The notes: generated by a model not told the origin, from the sequence alone. DNA of 64,000 nucleotides from Comamonadaceae bacterium (GCA_947445115.1 CANFCG010000009.1:17412-81411), one strand, 5' to 3'. Positions 28,352-38,735 are shown, numbered from the stretch's first letter. Made by a program: numbers and translations.

Positions 28352-30748
28352 ATGTCTCAACTCTTTGATTCCAATGCATTAGTCGTACCTTTTGAACTAT
28401 TAAGAAACAGTGATGTGGAGTCAGTAGGTGGCAAAAACGCCAGCTTAGGCGAGATGATCTCTCAGCTGCCAAGTGGCGTTAAAGTGCCCACAGGATTTGC
28501 GACGACAGCGTATGCGTTTCGTGCGTTTTTAAAACACGAAGGACTAGACGACAAAATCAATGGCAAGCTGAACGCCTTGGACACCGAGGACGTGAATGCA
28601 CTAGCTCGCGTGGGTGCCGAGATTCGTGCCATGGTCGAAGTGCAGCCATTTCCAGCGGATCTTGAGCAGGCGATTCGCGAGGCTTTTACAAAACTCAGTG
28701 CCGGAAATGCTGAAGCATCTTTCGCCGTGCGCTCGTCTGCAACTGCAGAAGATCTGCCAGATGCTTCGTTTGCTGGCCAACAAGAAACCTTTTTGAATGT
28801 TGTTGGCATTGAGACCGTGCTGCACAAAATGAAAGAAGTCTTCGCATCTTTGTACAACGACCGCGCCATCAGCTACCGCGTTCATCAAGGGTTCGCGCAT
28901 GCCGATGTGGCGTTATCAGCAGGCGTGCAGCGCATGGTTCGTTCAGATCTTGGCGCTGCGGGCGTCATGTTTACGATGGATACGGAGAGTGGTTTTGATC
29001 AAGTCGTATTTATTACCAGCAGCTATGGCCTTGGTGAAACTGTAGTGCAGGGAGCCGTCAATCCTGACGAGTTTTATGTGCATAAACCAATGCTCAAGGC
29101 CGGCAATCGCGCTCTGATTCGCCGCAATTTGGGGAGCAAACTGATTCAAATGGTCTTTGCAACGCCTGAGGAAAAAGCCGCCAGCGGTAAATTGGTGCGC
29201 ACGATTGATGTGTCACTGGCGCAGCAGCATGCTTATTCGTTGACCGATGCCGATGTAGAGCAACTTGCCAAGTACGCTGTCATTATTGAAGATCATTACG
29301 GTCGCCCCATGGACATTGAGTGGGGCAAGGATGGTACGGACGGCGGCATCTACATTTTGCAAGCACGCCCTGAGACAGTGAAGAGCCAAGCCAAAGGCAA
29401 AGCAGAAGTGCGCTACAAACTTTTGACGAAAGGCATGGTGCTGGCTGAAGGTCGTGCGATTGGTCAAAAAATTGGCACTGGCATTGTCCGAAAAGTCGCC
29501 AGCATCAGCCAAATGGACGAAGTCCAAGTGGGTGATATTTTGGTCACGGACATGACGGATCCGAACTGGGAGCCTGTCATGAAACGCGCCAGCGCGATTG
29601 TGACTAACCGCGGCGGCAGAACTTGCCACGCGGCGATCATTGCGCGTGAACTGGGTATTCCTGCCGTGGTGGGTTGCGGCGACGCGACCGAGCGCCTCCA
29701 GACAGGTACGCTCGTCACCGTTAGCTGCGCCGAGGGGGATACGGGCTTTATTTACGAAGGTAAATTGGAGACTGAGCTGACGGAAGTCGAGCGCGGCACT
29801 ATGCCCCCCATTAAAGCCAAGATCACGATGAACATCGGTAATCCGCAGTTGGCATTTGATTTTTGCCAGCTACCCAATTCGGGCGTGGGTTTGGCGAGAC
29901 TTGAGTTCATCATCAATAACAACATCGGCGTGCATCCGAAGGCGATTTTGGATTACCCTGACATTGATGCCGATTTAAAATTGGCCGTGGAGGTCGCTTC
30001 TCGTGGCCATGCTTCGCCGCGGGCGTTTTATGTGGACAAAGTGGCTGAGGGCGTTGCCACGATTGCAGCCGCTTTCTGGCCTAAACCTGTCATTGTTCGA
30101 CTCTCTGATTTCAAATCGAACGAGTACCGCAAGCTCGTTGGTGGCAGCCGCTACGAGCCGGAGGAAGAGAATCCAATGCTCGGGTTTAGAGGTGCGGCAA
30201 GATACGTTAGCAAAGAGTTTGGCGAAGCATTTGCGATGGAATGCGAGGCTTTGAAGCGCGTTCGCAATGAAATGGGGCTCACGAACGTAGAAATCATGGT
30301 GCCTTTTGTACGTACCTTAGGGCAGGCAAGATCTGTGAGTTTGATGCTTGAGAAATGTGGTCTTGGGCGCGGTGTGAATGGCCTGCGTCACATCATGATG
30401 TGCGAAGTGCCGAGTAATGCTATCCTTGCGCCGCAATTTTTAGAGTATTTCGATGGCTTCTCTATTGGTTCGAACGACCTAACGCAGCTGACTCTTGGAC
30501 TTGATCGTGACTCTGGTCTTGAGCTCTTGGCCAAAGACTTCGACGAGCGTGATCCTGCAGTTAAAGCCATGCTAGAGATGTCGATCAAGGCTTGCTTGGC
30601 ACAAAACAAATATGTGGGGATTTGTGGCCAAGGTCCTAGCGATCACCCCGACTTCGCACGCTGGTTGGTTGATCTAGGTATCACGTCTATTTCGCTGAAT
30701 CCAGACTCGGTGGTTGCGACTTGGAAGATGCTTGCAGCGCATGAGTAA
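28352..30748 (+). CDS. ppsA: Phosphoenolpyruvate synthase
   Basis: PpsA makes PEP, AMP and phosphate from pyruvate, ATP and water for gluconeogenesis. I prefer the ATG at 28352 (MSQLFDS, 798 residues); the same frame has another ATG at 28340 and a still longer extension from 28274 without conservation. Domains in order are an ATP-grasp domain with [12 protein letters not shown] and [20 protein letters not shown], and a swivelling phosphohistidine domain with [21 protein letters not shown] holding the catalytic His. A PEP-utilising TIM barrel ends with [16 protein letters not shown] and GICGQGPSD. Its regulator ppsR is divergent. It overlaps clpS by eight bases. Confidence 0.96.
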   Translation: MSQLFDSNALVVPFELLRNSDVESVGGKNASLGEMISQLPSGVKVPTGFATTAYAFRAFLKHEGLDDKINGKLNALDTEDVNALARVGAEIRAMVEVQPFPADLEQAIREAFTKLSAGNAEASFAVRSSATAEDLPDASFAGQQETFLNVVGIETVLHKMKEVFASLYNDRAISYRVHQGFAHADVALSAGVQRMVRSDLGAAGVMFTMDTESGFDQVVFITSSYGLGETVVQGAVNPDEFYVHKPMLKAGNRALIRRNLGSKLIQMVFATPEEKAASGKLVRTIDVSLAQQHAYSLTDADVEQLAKYAVIIEDHYGRPMDIEWGKDGTDGGIYILQARPETVKSQAKGKAEVRYKLLTKGMVLAEGRAIGQKIGTGIVRKVASISQMDEVQVGDILVTDMTDPNWEPVMKRASAIVTNRGGRTCHAAIIARELGIPAVVGCGDATERLQTGTLVTVSCAEGDTGFIYEGKLETELTEVERGTMPPIKAKITMNIGNPQLAFDFCQLPNSGVGLARLEFIINNNIGVHPKAILDYPDIDADLKLAVEVASRGHASPRAFYVDKVAEGVATIAAAFWPKPVIVRLSDFKSNEYRKLVGGSRYEPEEENPMLGFRGAARYVSKEFGEAFAMECEALKRVRNEMGLTNVEIMVPFVRTLGQARSVSLMLEKCGLGRGVNGLRHIMMCEVPSNAILAPQFLEYFDGFSIGSNDLTQLTLGLDRDSGLELLAKDFDERDPAVKAMLEMSIKACLAQNKYVGICGQGPSDHPDFARWLVDLGITSISLNPDSVVATWKMLAAHE

Positions 30749-31076
30749 ACCGATCACACCTGTGATTTCTCCTGATGAGGACGGGACGGTAGTTCTAGAG
30801 CGCCGTACCGACCAAGCGAAGCCGCCGCAGATGTATCAGGTTGCGCTGTTAAACGACGACTACACGCCCATGGAGTTTGTGGTGTTTGCGATTCAAGAGT
30901 TTTTTGGCAAAGATCGCGATACGGCTATTGGCATCATGCTCAAAATTCACGTGGAAGGAAAAGGCCTTTGCGGTGTATTTTCTCGTGATGTTGCTGCGAC
31001 CAAGGTCAATACAGTCATGGAGGCTGCACAAAATGCAGGCCACCCCTTGCAAGCGGTCTCTGAGCCCATAGATTAG
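30741..31076 (+). CDS. clpS: ClpS adaptor
   Basis: ClpS binds N-degron substrates and hands them to ClpAP. I start at ATG 30741 (MSKPITP, 111 residues), which overlaps the ppsA stop by eight bases; the longer frame from 30714 lies inside ppsA. The conserved [20 protein letters not shown] includes the N-degron pocket residues (NDDYT). [21 protein letters not shown] follows, with the His used for ClpA binding. clpA follows 43 bases later, the usual partner. Confidence 0.97.
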   Translation: MSKPITPVISPDEDGTVVLERRTDQAKPPQMYQVALLNDDYTPMEFVVFAIQEFFGKDRDTAIGIMLKIHVEGKGLCGVFSRDVAATKVNTVMEAAQNAGHPLQAVSEPID

Positions 31077-31119
31077 TCACGTATAGTTACGTTTAGAAGC
31101 ATTTTCAGAAAGTTAAGCC

Positions 31120-33435
31120 ATGATTTCCCAAGAGTTAGAAACCAGTATTCAGATGGCTTTTGCAGAGGCTCGTAAAGCCCGCCACGAGTTCATTACCGTT
31201 GAGCACTTGCTGCTTGCCATGCTAGACAACCCCAGCGGCAAAGAAGTGCTGGAGGCGTGTGCCGCCAAAATCGATGATCTACGTAAATCGCTGACAGACT
31301 TCATCCAAGAAAACACGCCTATCGTGGCAGGCACGGACGATGTGGATACGCAGCCCACGCTGGGCTTTCAGCGCGTGATTCAACGAGCCATCATGCACGT
31401 GCAATCTACGGGCACTGGCAAAAAAGAAGTTCAAGGCGCAAACATTTTGGTGGCAATTTACGGTGAAAAAGATTCTCATGCCGTCTTTTATTTGCACCAG
31501 CAAAGCATTACACGCCTTGATGTGGTGAACTTTATCGCGCATGGTATCAAAAAGACGGACAAGCCTGAGCCGCAATCCGCCGGCACGGAGGGCGAGGAAG
31601 AGCCGGGCAAAGCAGGGGAGAAGAGCGATAAATCTTCACCACTCGATACGTATTGCCAAAACCTAAATCAGATGGCGAAAGATGGAAAGATTGATCCACT
31701 CATTGGCCGCGAGCACGAGGTCGAGCGTGCGATTCAAATTATTTGTCGCCGCCGTAAAAATAATCCACTATTGGTGGGTGAGGCGGGCGTTGGTAAAACG
31801 GCAATTGCAGAAGGCCTTGCTTGGCGCATTACGCAAAATGAAGTGCCCGATGTGTTGGCGGATGCGGTTGTGTATTCGTTGGATACGGGAACACTGCTTG
31901 CGGGAACCAAATATCGCGGTGACTTTGAGGCACGCTTAAAGGGCGTATTGAAGCAACTCAAAGAAAAACCAAATGCCGTTTTGTTTATTGACGAAATACA
32001 CACCATCATCGGTGCGGGATCGGCTTCGGGCGGAACGCTTGATGCATCTAACTTGCTCAAGCCAGCGCTCGCGAATGGTCAGCTCAAGTGCATTGGTGCC
32101 ACAACCTTTACCGAATACCGAGGCATTTTTGAAAAAGATGCTGCGCTATCTCGTCGCTTCCAAAAAATCGACGTCAACGAACCGACGGTGGAACAAACTA
32201 CCGAGATTTTGAAGGGACTGAAGTCTCGTTTCGAAGAGCATCACAACGTGACCTACACAGTCGATGCGCTGCAGGCGGCTGCGGAGCTATCCGCTAAGTA
32301 CATCAATGATCGCCACTTGCCAGACAAAGCGATTGACGTGATTGACGAGGCAGGCGCTGCACAGCGTATCGCCAAGCCTGAATTGCGTAAAACGATTATC
32401 GACAAAGCCGAGGTTGAGGCCATTATTGCCAAGATTGCACGTATCCCGCCTGCGAATGTGTCTAATGATGACCGCAGCAAGTTGCAAACCCTAGAGCGTG
32501 ATTTAAAGAACGTTGTTTTTGGCCAAGACAAAGCCGTGGATGCGCTCGCGTCTGCCGTCAAGATGGCACGCTCGGGCATTGGTAAAACTGACAAACCGAT
32601 TGGTTCGTTCCTGTTCTCAGGTCCAACGGGAGTGGGTAAGACCGAAGCCGCCAAGCAGCTTGCTTACATCATGGGCATTGAACTCATTCGCTTTGATATG
32701 AGCGAGTACATGGAACGTCATGCGGTGAGCCGATTGATTGGTGCGCCTCCAGGCTATGTGGGCTTTGACCAAGGTGGTTTGCTAACGGAGGCCATTACCA
32801 AGAAGCCACACTGCGTGCTGCTCTTGGACGAGATTGAGAAAGCGCATCCTGATGTGTTCAATGTACTTTTGCAGGTGATGGATCACGGCACGCTAACCGA
32901 TAACAACGGACGCAAGGCGGACTTTAGAAACGTCATCATCATCATGACGACAAACGCTGGCGCTGAGACGATGAACAAGGCCACGATTGGCTTTACCAAT
33001 GCACGCCAAGCGGGTGATGAAATGGCGGACATTAAGCGTTTGTTTACGCCAGAGTTCCGAAATCGTTTAGATGCGATGGTGAGTTTCAAAGCGCTGGATG
33101 AAAACATCATCATTCGTGTGGTTGATAAGTTCCTACTTCAATTGGAAACGCAATTACAAGAGAAAAAAGTTGAAGTCTCATTTAGTGACGCATTGCGTAA
33201 GCACCTAGCGAAGAAGGGCTTTGACCCACTCATGGGCGCGCGTCCGATGCAACGCTTGATTCAAGACACGATTCGTAAGGCTTTGGCTGATGAACTCTTG
33301 TTTGGCCGCCTGACAAAAGGCGGTAGCTTAGATGTGGACATTGATGACACGGGCGAAGTGGTCCTGAACATTGCTTCGCTCGATGAGCCTCCAGCTGGTA
33401 AACCGAAAAAGAAAGCATCACAGACGGTGCAATAA
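31120..33435 (+). CDS. clpA: ATP-dependent Clp protease ATPase subunit ClpA
   Basis: ClpA is the AAA+ unfoldase of the ClpAP protease. The product has 771 residues. An N-domain (about 1-145) binds ClpS. The first AAA module has Walker A GEAGVGKT and Walker B VLFIDEIHT. The second has GPTGVGKT and CVLLLDEIEKAHPDVFNVLL. The loop that docks to ClpP is expected around residues 610-625. It follows clpS directly. A terminator begins at its stop codon. Confidence 0.98.
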   Translation: MISQELETSIQMAFAEARKARHEFITVEHLLLAMLDNPSGKEVLEACAAKIDDLRKSLTDFIQENTPIVAGTDDVDTQPTLGFQRVIQRAIMHVQSTGTGKKEVQGANILVAIYGEKDSHAVFYLHQQSITRLDVVNFIAHGIKKTDKPEPQSAGTEGEEEPGKAGEKSDKSSPLDTYCQNLNQMAKDGKIDPLIGREHEVERAIQIICRRRKNNPLLVGEAGVGKTAIAEGLAWRITQNEVPDVLADAVVYSLDTGTLLAGTKYRGDFEARLKGVLKQLKEKPNAVLFIDEIHTIIGAGSASGGTLDASNLLKPALANGQLKCIGATTFTEYRGIFEKDAALSRRFQKIDVNEPTVEQTTEILKGLKSRFEEHHNVTYTVDALQAAAELSAKYINDRHLPDKAIDVIDEAGAAQRIAKPELRKTIIDKAEVEAIIAKIARIPPANVSNDDRSKLQTLERDLKNVVFGQDKAVDALASAVKMARSGIGKTDKPIGSFLFSGPTGVGKTEAAKQLAYIMGIELIRFDMSEYMERHAVSRLIGAPPGYVGFDQGGLLTEAITKKPHCVLLLDEIEKAHPDVFNVLLQVMDHGTLTDNNGRKADFRNVIIIMTTNAGAETMNKATIGFTNARQAGDEMADIKRLFTPEFRNRLDAMVSFKALDENIIIRVVDKFLLQLETQLQEKKVEVSFSDALRKHLAKKGFDPLMGARPMQRLIQDTIRKALADELLFGRLTKGGSLDVDIDDTGEVVLNIASLDEPPAGKPKKKASQTVQ

Positions 33436-33465
33436 AAAAAGCGACTCTATTGAGTCGCTTTTTTT
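33434..33465. terminator. Rho-independent terminator after clpA
   Basis: A-run overlapping the clpA stop codon, stem GCGACTC, loop TATT, GAGTCGC, seven T. It is symmetric and sits between the convergent clpA and rimO. Confidence 0.93.
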
Positions 33466-33483
33466 GATCTTGCAAAGATCAAA

Positions 33484-34884
33484 TTAGATTGGCGCAGCTA
33501 TTAAATCGTGGCCATCCACGCCAACTATGCGGGCACGTGTGAACTCCCCGACTTTTAGCTGCTTACTAATTTTTTCAGGAGGCAATAACTTCACCACGCC
33601 ATCAATTTCTGGTGCGTCAGCATAAGTTCTGCCCACACCACCTTTTTTGCCAAGACCTGGCGCGCTGTCAATCAGTACTTGCATGGTCGCGCCAATACGC
33701 GATTGAAGTTTGGTGCTAGATACTTCTTCGGCGACCGCCATAAATCTTGCTCGGCGCTCTTCGCGTAGTCCAATCGGCAGCATGCCTTCAATCTTGTTGG
33801 CTTCTGCGCCTGTCACGTTGGAATAGGCGAAGCAGCCGGCACGGTCGATTTTGGCCTCAAGCATAAAGTCCAGCAGATGTGAAAATTCTTCTTCGGTTTC
33901 ACCAGGAAATCCCGCGATGAAGGTCGATCGGATGACGATCTCGGGACATGCTTCGCGCCATACCGCAATACGCTCCAAGTTGCGCTCACCACTAGCCGGG
34001 CGTTTCATGCGCTTTAAAACATCAGGGTGGCTATGCTGAAGTGGCACATCTAAATACGGTAAGACCAAGCCTTCGGCCATGAGTGGGATGACCGCATCCA
34101 CGCTGGGGTAGGGGTACACATAATGCAAGCGAACCCAAGCGCCATATGGCTTGGCGAGCTGTCCTAGCTCGGCAACCAAATCCAACATGCGCGTTTTGAC
34201 TGGCTTGCCTTCGAAAAATCCTGTGCGATATTTAACGTCTACGCCATATGCCGACGTATCTTGACTAATGACGAGTAGTTCTTTCACGCCACCTGCAAAC
34301 AAGGCTTCGGCTTCTTTGAGCACATCGCCAATCGGGCGACTTACTAGATCGCCGCGCATCGATGGGATGATGCAAAACGTACAGCGATGGTTGCAGCCTT
34401 CGCTAATTTTTAGGTACGCGTAATGCTTAGGTGTCAACTTGATGCCAAAGCTGGGTGTCAAATCGACAAACGGATCGTGCCTCTTCGGTAAATGCAGATG
34501 CACCGCATCCATCACTTCTTGCGTGGCGTGAGGGCCTGTGACGGCCAGCACGCTTGGGTGCATCTTTCGAACGAGATTTTGATCTGTCGCTCCGCCGCTG
34601 GTGTCCGCACTGCCGTCTACGGCTTTAGAGCCCAAGCACCCAGTCACGATGACTCTGCCATTCGCTGCAAGTGCTTCGCCAATCGTATCTAAACTTTCTT
34701 TGACGGCATCGTCAATAAATCCGCAGGTGTTGACGATGACTAAATCGGCGCCTTCAAATGTTTTACTAGTCTCGTAGCCTTCTGCCGATAGCTGAGTGAG
34801 GATGAGCTCGGAGTCGGTCAGGGCTTTAGGGCAACCCAGGCTAACAAATCCCACTTTTGGCGCTCTGGCCGTTGTCACACTCAT
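33484..34884 (-). CDS. rimO: Ribosomal protein S12 methylthiotransferase RimO
   Basis: RimO is a radical-SAM iron-sulfur enzyme that adds a methylthio group to Asp 89 of ribosomal protein S12. I place the start at ATG 34884 (466 residues), whose first bases overlap the stop of phaR as ATGA. The N-terminal UPF0004 domain starts [17 protein letters not shown] and has VNTCGFID and TGCLG. The radical SAM motif is [21 protein letters not shown] domain forms the C-terminus. A Gly/Ser/Asp-rich insertion of about 18 residues ([18 protein letters not shown]) follows TGCLGSK. Confidence 0.97.
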   Translation of the reverse strand: MSVTTARAPKVGFVSLGCPKALTDSELILTQLSAEGYETSKTFEGADLVIVNTCGFIDDAVKESLDTIGEALAANGRVIVTGCLGSKAVDGSADTSGGATDQNLVRKMHPSVLAVTGPHATQEVMDAVHLHLPKRHDPFVDLTPSFGIKLTPKHYAYLKISEGCNHRCTFCIIPSMRGDLVSRPIGDVLKEAEALFAGGVKELLVISQDTSAYGVDVKYRTGFFEGKPVKTRMLDLVAELGQLAKPYGAWVRLHYVYPYPSVDAVIPLMAEGLVLPYLDVPLQHSHPDVLKRMKRPASGERNLERIAVWREACPEIVIRSTFIAGFPGETEEEFSHLLDFMLEAKIDRAGCFAYSNVTGAEANKIEGMLPIGLREERRARFMAVAEEVSSTKLQSRIGATMQVLIDSAPGLGKKGGVGRTYADAPEIDGVVKLLPPEKISKQLKVGEFTRARIVGVDGHDLIAAPI

Positions 34885-35363
34885 GGTTTTTTCATTCCAA
34901 ATAAATTCATCATTTGCTCTTGCATGCCGCTGAGTTGATTCGTCCAAGCCTCTGGTTTAAAGACTTGCGTCACAGGCGTCAGCGGCGTGGATTGCGCGGT
35001 AAATTGTTTTTGCATATCGGCAAAAGCTTGCATGTTTTTTTCTAAATAATTGCCCATAAAACCCTGCATGGCATGACCATAGGTACGAATTAAATTACCA
35101 AGTACGGCCTCACTAAATAAAGGTGCGCCGCCAGCTTCTTCTTCCAAAATAATTTGTAACAGCATTGCCCTTGTGAGGTCTTCATCTGTCTTGGCGTCGC
35201 GCACTTTGAATGCTGCTCCAGCCATCACTAGGCGTTTGATATCCGAGAGCGTAATGTAGTTCGACGTCAGCGTGTCATACAGCCGGCGATTGGGGTATTT
35301 TTTAATCACACGTTCCTCGCTAGGAGGGGACGCTGCTTCTACTTTTTTGTTTTTAGTGGCCAC
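34881..35363 (-). CDS. phaR: Polyhydroxyalkanoate synthesis repressor PhaR
   Basis: PhaR is a DNA-binding regulator that senses PHB and represses phasin genes. The 160 residues have the family N-terminus [20 protein letters not shown] followed by SDIKRLV, and PHB_acc-type segments to about residue 115. The C-terminus is Gln/Met-rich. The start is GTG at 35363 with AGGA seven bases upstream. No phaCAB or phasin gene lies in the window, but its presence implies PHB storage in the organism. It overlaps rimO by four bases. Confidence 0.94.
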   Translation of the reverse strand: MATKNKKVEAASPPSEERVIKKYPNRRLYDTLTSNYITLSDIKRLVMAGAAFKVRDAKTDEDLTRAMLLQIILEEEAGGAPLFSEAVLGNLIRTYGHAMQGFMGNYLEKNMQAFADMQKQFTAQSTPLTPVTQVFKPEAWTNQLSGMQEQMMNLFGMKKP

Positions 35364-35403
35364 TGTTTCATCCTGCTAAAAAGAGGGTTGTGCCAGCAGA
35401 AAC

Positions 35404-35480
35404 TGGTAGGCGGTATTGGAATCGAACCAACGACCTCCTCGATGTCAACGAGGCGCTCTAACCATCTGAGCTAACCGCCT
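35404..35480 (-). tRNA. tRNA-Val (GAC)
   Basis: A complete 77-base tRNA with encoded CCA. The acceptor arms AGGCGGT and ACCGCCT pair fully, the discriminator is A, and the anticodon loop TTGACAT between CCTCG and CGAGG gives anticodon GAC (Val, codon GUC). The T-loop sequence GGTTCGATTCC is canonical. A TATACT about 38 bases upstream on the same strand could be its -10. It lies 40 bases upstream of phaR. No integrase or duplicated 3' end is nearby. Confidence 0.97.
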
Positions 35481-35537
35481 AGAGTCTGATACTTCAACTT
35501 AATGAAGCAAGTTTGCTAGTATAGCAGAGAATCAGAA

Positions 35538-36281
35538 TTAAAACTCGTATTCTGTTTGAACTCGAAGTATCGTTGCAGGCGAGGCAGTCGTTGTGCCATG
35601 CAAGAGTGCTGCGTTCCATTTAACTTTTTGTTTCGGCGCTAAGTTAATAGCACCAAAAATAGCGGGGCCAAATTGATGGATTTGATTCGATGAACTATCC
35701 CAGTTGTAAGGCCTTCCCACAGATCCGAAGGCTTGTGCGCCCCATTCAAACTGAGTCGATTGACGATACTTGAGCTGCATTTGGTACTGTAGCACGGTAT
35801 CAAATGAGGCGCTCGCTTGCACATGTTTTTGGATCAATACGTTTAAATTTCCTTGGATCTGCCCCCACTCCTTTTGAATGAGTGGACCATAGGTGATTTC
35901 GTAACCTTCCGTACGATCCTTGGGGCGTTCGATCTCTAGTAAAAATCCAAGATCAATGGGATGCTTGCCTGTCTCGAGCAATTGAAATTTATTCTCCCAC
36001 TCCCATGCGTCAAAGGCATTGGTTTCGCCAGGGAGGGCTTGATATTTTGCATAGATCTCTGTGAACCACCACGAGTTAACTCCCAGGCCTAAACCCAAAG
36101 AAGCGGCCGATTGGCGTGTACCATCTTTATTTTTTTGCCCCCCCCACTTGAAATCAATTTCACGTTCGCCCTCCTCAACGTTGGCCATGCGAACGTAATC
36201 GTTGGGGGCGGCGTACACCGTACTCATCGAAATCAGCGCCGAGCAGGCAAGCAGCGGCCCAAGCGCCTTAAAGCATTTCAT
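35538..36281 (-). CDS. Exported outer-membrane-like protein of unknown function
   Basis: A 247-residue protein I cannot name. A signal peptide (about 1-24, ending VYAAP) is followed by a chain of alternating polar and aromatic segments, for example NKFQLLETGKHPIDLGFLLE and QYQMQLKYRQSTQFEWGAQA. The protein ends in Phe (VQTEYEF). This looks like an outer-membrane beta-barrel of 8 to 12 strands. It is the third gene of the Fur-box-preceded set, 23 bases after the FTR1 permease, so a role in metal uptake or sensing is a fair inference but unproven. Confidence 0.7.
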   Translation of the reverse strand: MKCFKALGPLLACSALISMSTVYAAPNDYVRMANVEEGEREIDFKWGGQKNKDGTRQSAASLGLGLGVNSWWFTEIYAKYQALPGETNAFDAWEWENKFQLLETGKHPIDLGFLLEIERPKDRTEGYEITYGPLIQKEWGQIQGNLNVLIQKHVQASASFDTVLQYQMQLKYRQSTQFEWGAQAFGSVGRPYNWDSSSNQIHQFGPAIFGAINLAPKQKVKWNAALLHGTTTASPATILRVQTEYEF

Positions 36282-36304
36282 ATTTATCCTTTAGATTGAA
36301 TTGG

Positions 36305-37120
36305 CTATTTTTTTAAAGCCATACGCTTGGCTTGCTGCGTTGCAAGAGCAATGAGGGCGATAGCGCCGGCATAAAACAGGAGCTGTAGAGGGGAAGGCCT
36401 TGCGTCATAGCCTACCAAGGCACGAAAGATCGCCCCTATCGCTGAATCCATGGGTAAAACGGACGATGTATCCCATAGTGGCTCTGTCCATCGCTGAATT
36501 AAGCCCGATTGCGTTAGTGCTCTTGCTAATTGAGCCGCCAAAGCCCCTGCCATGACGAGTACCCAGGCGTTTGTCACGGTAAAAAAATGCTGGACTTTGA
36601 TTCTGGACAGCCCTGCATAAACCAGAGCGCCGCAAACCACGCCAGAGACTAATCCAATACCAACGCCCACCAACATCGAACGGCCATCTTGTGCTGAGCC
36701 TGACATAAAACCTGAAACAAAAATGACGGTTTCGCTACCTTCGCGCAAAACAGCAAGCGCCACCGCTATTGCAAGCGCCCATAAGGTGCCAGAGCCACTC
36801 TTTGCCACATATCCCAATTGCTTAGCTGTTTGAACGGTCTCTTGGGTATGTGTTGACACCCAAACACAGTGCCAAGTCAACATGAGCAATGCAATAGAGA
36901 TGATGCTGATGTTGAGAAAATCTTGCCCAAGACCTTCACCTAATGCACTAATGCGCTCCATGGCGAATGCCAAGCCTACTGCGCCAAGGCTACCAGCGAC
37001 CACGCCCAAACTGAGCCACTGGGTGCGGCGTAGTAATCCACGTGTGGCGGCTGCGATGATTCCGACAAATAAGGCGGCTTCAAGCGTCTCACGAAAAACG
37101 ATGAGTGCAGTCGCAAACAT
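36305..37120 (-). CDS. FTR1-family iron permease
   Basis: A 271-residue, seven-helix inner-membrane permease of the FTR1/EfeU family, which moves iron into the cytoplasm. Both RExxE iron motifs are present: RETLE near residue 10 (VFRETLEAALFV) and REGSE near residue 126 (AVLREGSETVIFV). The gene lies two bases after the cupredoxin-like gene, and this pairing resembles EfeUO and FTR1-P19 systems. A palindromic Fur-type site precedes the set. No peroxidase (EfeB) gene is seen here. Confidence 0.93.
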   Translation of the reverse strand: MFATALIVFRETLEAALFVGIIAAATRGLLRRTQWLSLGVVAGSLGAVGLAFAMERISALGEGLGQDFLNISIISIALLMLTWHCVWVSTHTQETVQTAKQLGYVAKSGSGTLWALAIAVALAVLREGSETVIFVSGFMSGSAQDGRSMLVGVGIGLVSGVVCGALVYAGLSRIKVQHFFTVTNAWVLVMAGALAAQLARALTQSGLIQRWTEPLWDTSSVLPMDSAIGAIFRALVGYDARPSPLQLLFYAGAIALIALATQQAKRMALKK

Positions 37121-37122
37121 AA

Positions 37123-37464
37123 TTACTCCACGACCACAACGCCTTTAGCGGTTGCTTCGTTGTATTCGCCAAAAAACTCATAACGACCAGGCTTCAATGG
37201 GCCAATATAAATGGTGGCTTTTATTCCGCTAGGAACGACTTTCTCTCGGTTTAACTTATGGCTTTCAAACTCTTCGGGCGTACTGTCTTGGTTGTGCACG
37301 ACTAGTTTAATTCGCTGATTCGCAGGCACTTTGATTTCGGTGGGTTCGAAGCGATGATTCTTGATGACAAGCAAAACCTCAAGCTCTGCTGCAAAGCTTT
37401 GCAAAGAGCCCAAGAGGAGAAGGGATGCAAGAAGCGATCGGATAAATACGGGGCGAGTTAGCAT
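37123..37464 (-). CDS. Periplasmic cupredoxin-like iron-uptake protein
   Basis: A 113-residue exported protein with a cupredoxin-like fold (EfeO cupredoxin-domain type). I choose the ATG at 37464, eight bases after GGAG; an in-frame TTG at 37470 is too close to it. The signal peptide (about 1-25, ending SFAAE) precedes VIKNHRFEPTEIKVPANQRI and VVHNQDSTPEEFESHKL. There is no Cys in the whole protein, so the classical type-1 copper site cannot form. His and acidic residues such as PEEFESHKLNRE may bind metal. It is the first gene of the iron set with FTR1. Confidence 0.85.
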   Translation of the reverse strand: MLTRPVFIRSLLASLLLLGSLQSFAAELEVLLVIKNHRFEPTEIKVPANQRIKLVVHNQDSTPEEFESHKLNREKVVPSGIKATIYIGPLKPGRYEFFGEYNEATAKGVVVVE

Positions 37465-37500
37465 TTTCAAAACTCCAGTTTTTTGGGATGCGTCAATTGT

Positions 37501-37521
37501 AATTGAGAATTATTCTCAATT
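37501..37521. promoter_or_regulatory. Fur-box-like palindrome
   Basis: AATTGAGAA, TTA, TTCTCAATT: perfect nine-base arms around a three-base centre, 36 bases upstream of the chosen cupredoxin start on the minus strand. It is close to the Fur consensus form GAGAATnATTCTC known from betaproteobacteria. It overlaps a possible -10 (AATAAT on the minus strand, 15 bases after a TTGCCA). It probably gives iron repression of the three genes down to 35538. Confidence 0.8.
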
Positions 37522-37562
37522 CTGGACGATGGCAAAAAATGTGAGTTTTTCAATTATTGTCA

Positions 37563-38735
37563 TCAAAATGAACGCGGCATCCTTAAGACATGCTCGGCAA
37601 CGTAGGACAAAATTAGATTTGTTGAAATCGGTGCAACTTGGTACAGGCGTGTCTCGCGGAACTTACGCTCGATATCGTATTCGGCTGCAAAGCCAAAGCC
37701 TCCATGAGTTTGTAGTGCCGCCTCTGCGGCTTCCCAGGACGCCTTGGCGCACAAATACTTGGCCATATTGGCTTCTTTGCCACAAGGCTGGTGCCTATCA
37801 AATAACTCTGCGGCGCGATAGCGCATTAAGTTCGCCGCTTCAGTCTCGATCAGAGCGGCGGCCAAGGGGAATTGCACGCCTTGATTTTGTCCAATTGGAC
37901 GGTTGAACACAATGCGCTCATTGGCGTACTGAGTTGCTTTTTCCAAAAGCCAGTACGCATCGCCAATGCACTCAGCAGCAATCAAGGTGCGCTCAGCATT
38001 TAAACCATCCAAAATGTACCGAAAACCTTTGCCTTCCTCGCCAATTAAGTTTTCAGCAGGAATCTCTAAGTTGTCAAAAAACACCTCGTTGGTTTCGTGA
38101 TTAACCATATTTCGTATGGGTTTGACCGTCATACCACTTTGCATTGCCTTGGCAATGTCAACCATGAAAATCGAGAGCCCTTCTGTTTTGCGCTGCACAT
38201 CCGCAATCGGTGTGGTACGCGCCAGCAAAATCATCCAATCCGAATGCTGAACACGCGAAATCCAGACCTTTTGCCCGTTGACGATGTAACGGTCACCGCC
38301 AATGGATTTCACTGCTGTGGTTTTAAGCTGCGTGGTATCCGTGCCGGTTGTAGGCTCAGTAACGGCCATTGTTTGCAGACGCAGTTTGCCAGTTGCAATA
38401 TCAGGTAGCCAGCGCTGTTTTTGAGCCTCGGATCCGTGGCGCAAGAGCGTCCCCATGTTGTACATCTGCCCATGGCAAGCGCCCGCATTGCCTCCGCTTC
38501 GGTTGATTTCTTCCATGATGACACTGGCCTCAACGAGTCCAAGGCCGCTACCCCCAAAGGCTTGTGGGATAAGGGCTGCCAGCCATCCTGCTTCGGTGAG
38601 CGCATTGACAAAAGCTTCGGGATAAGCCCGTGCTTCATCAACGCCTTGCCAATAGGGACCGTCAAAAGGTTTGCATACAGCACGAACGCCATCGCGGATG
38701 TCCGCGTGGCGTTCGTCAAATGAGGAAATGCTCAA
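37563..38735 (-). CDS. Acyl-CoA dehydrogenase
   Basis: A 390-residue FAD-dependent acyl-CoA dehydrogenase that introduces a 2,3 double bond into an acyl-CoA. Family segments are LIPQAFGGSGLGLVEASVIM, AVTEPTTGTDTTQLKTTAVK (FAD and substrate), NGQKVWIS, and the C-terminal QTHGGFGFAAEYDIERKFRE. The start is TTG at 38735, overlapping the stop of the Bug gene as TTGA. It is the last gene of an operon with a MaoC-type hydratase and a CoA-transferase. The acyl substrate cannot be read; a short branched or dicarboxylic acyl-CoA would suit the context. Confidence 0.92.
   Translation of the reverse strand: MSISSFDERHADIRDGVRAVCKPFDGPYWQGVDEARAYPEAFVNALTEAGWLAALIPQAFGGSGLGLVEASVIMEEINRSGGNAGACHGQMYNMGTLLRHGSEAQKQRWLPDIATGKLRLQTMAVTEPTTGTDTTQLKTTAVKSIGGDRYIVNGQKVWISRVQHSDWMILLARTTPIADVQRKTEGLSIFMVDIAKAMQSGMTVKPIRNMVNHETNEVFFDNLEIPAENLIGEEGKGFRYILDGLNAERTLIAAECIGDAYWLLEKATQYANERIVFNRPIGQNQGVQFPLAAALIETEAANLMRYRAAELFDRHQPCGKEANMAKYLCAKASWEAAEAALQTHGGFGFAAEYDIERKFRETRLYQVAPISTNLILSYVAEHVLRMPRSF

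Noticed and set aside
35404..35480. tRNA-Val as an integration site of an island
   Set aside because: No integrase and no repeated tRNA 3' end is seen in the flanks; both neighbours are ordinary genes.
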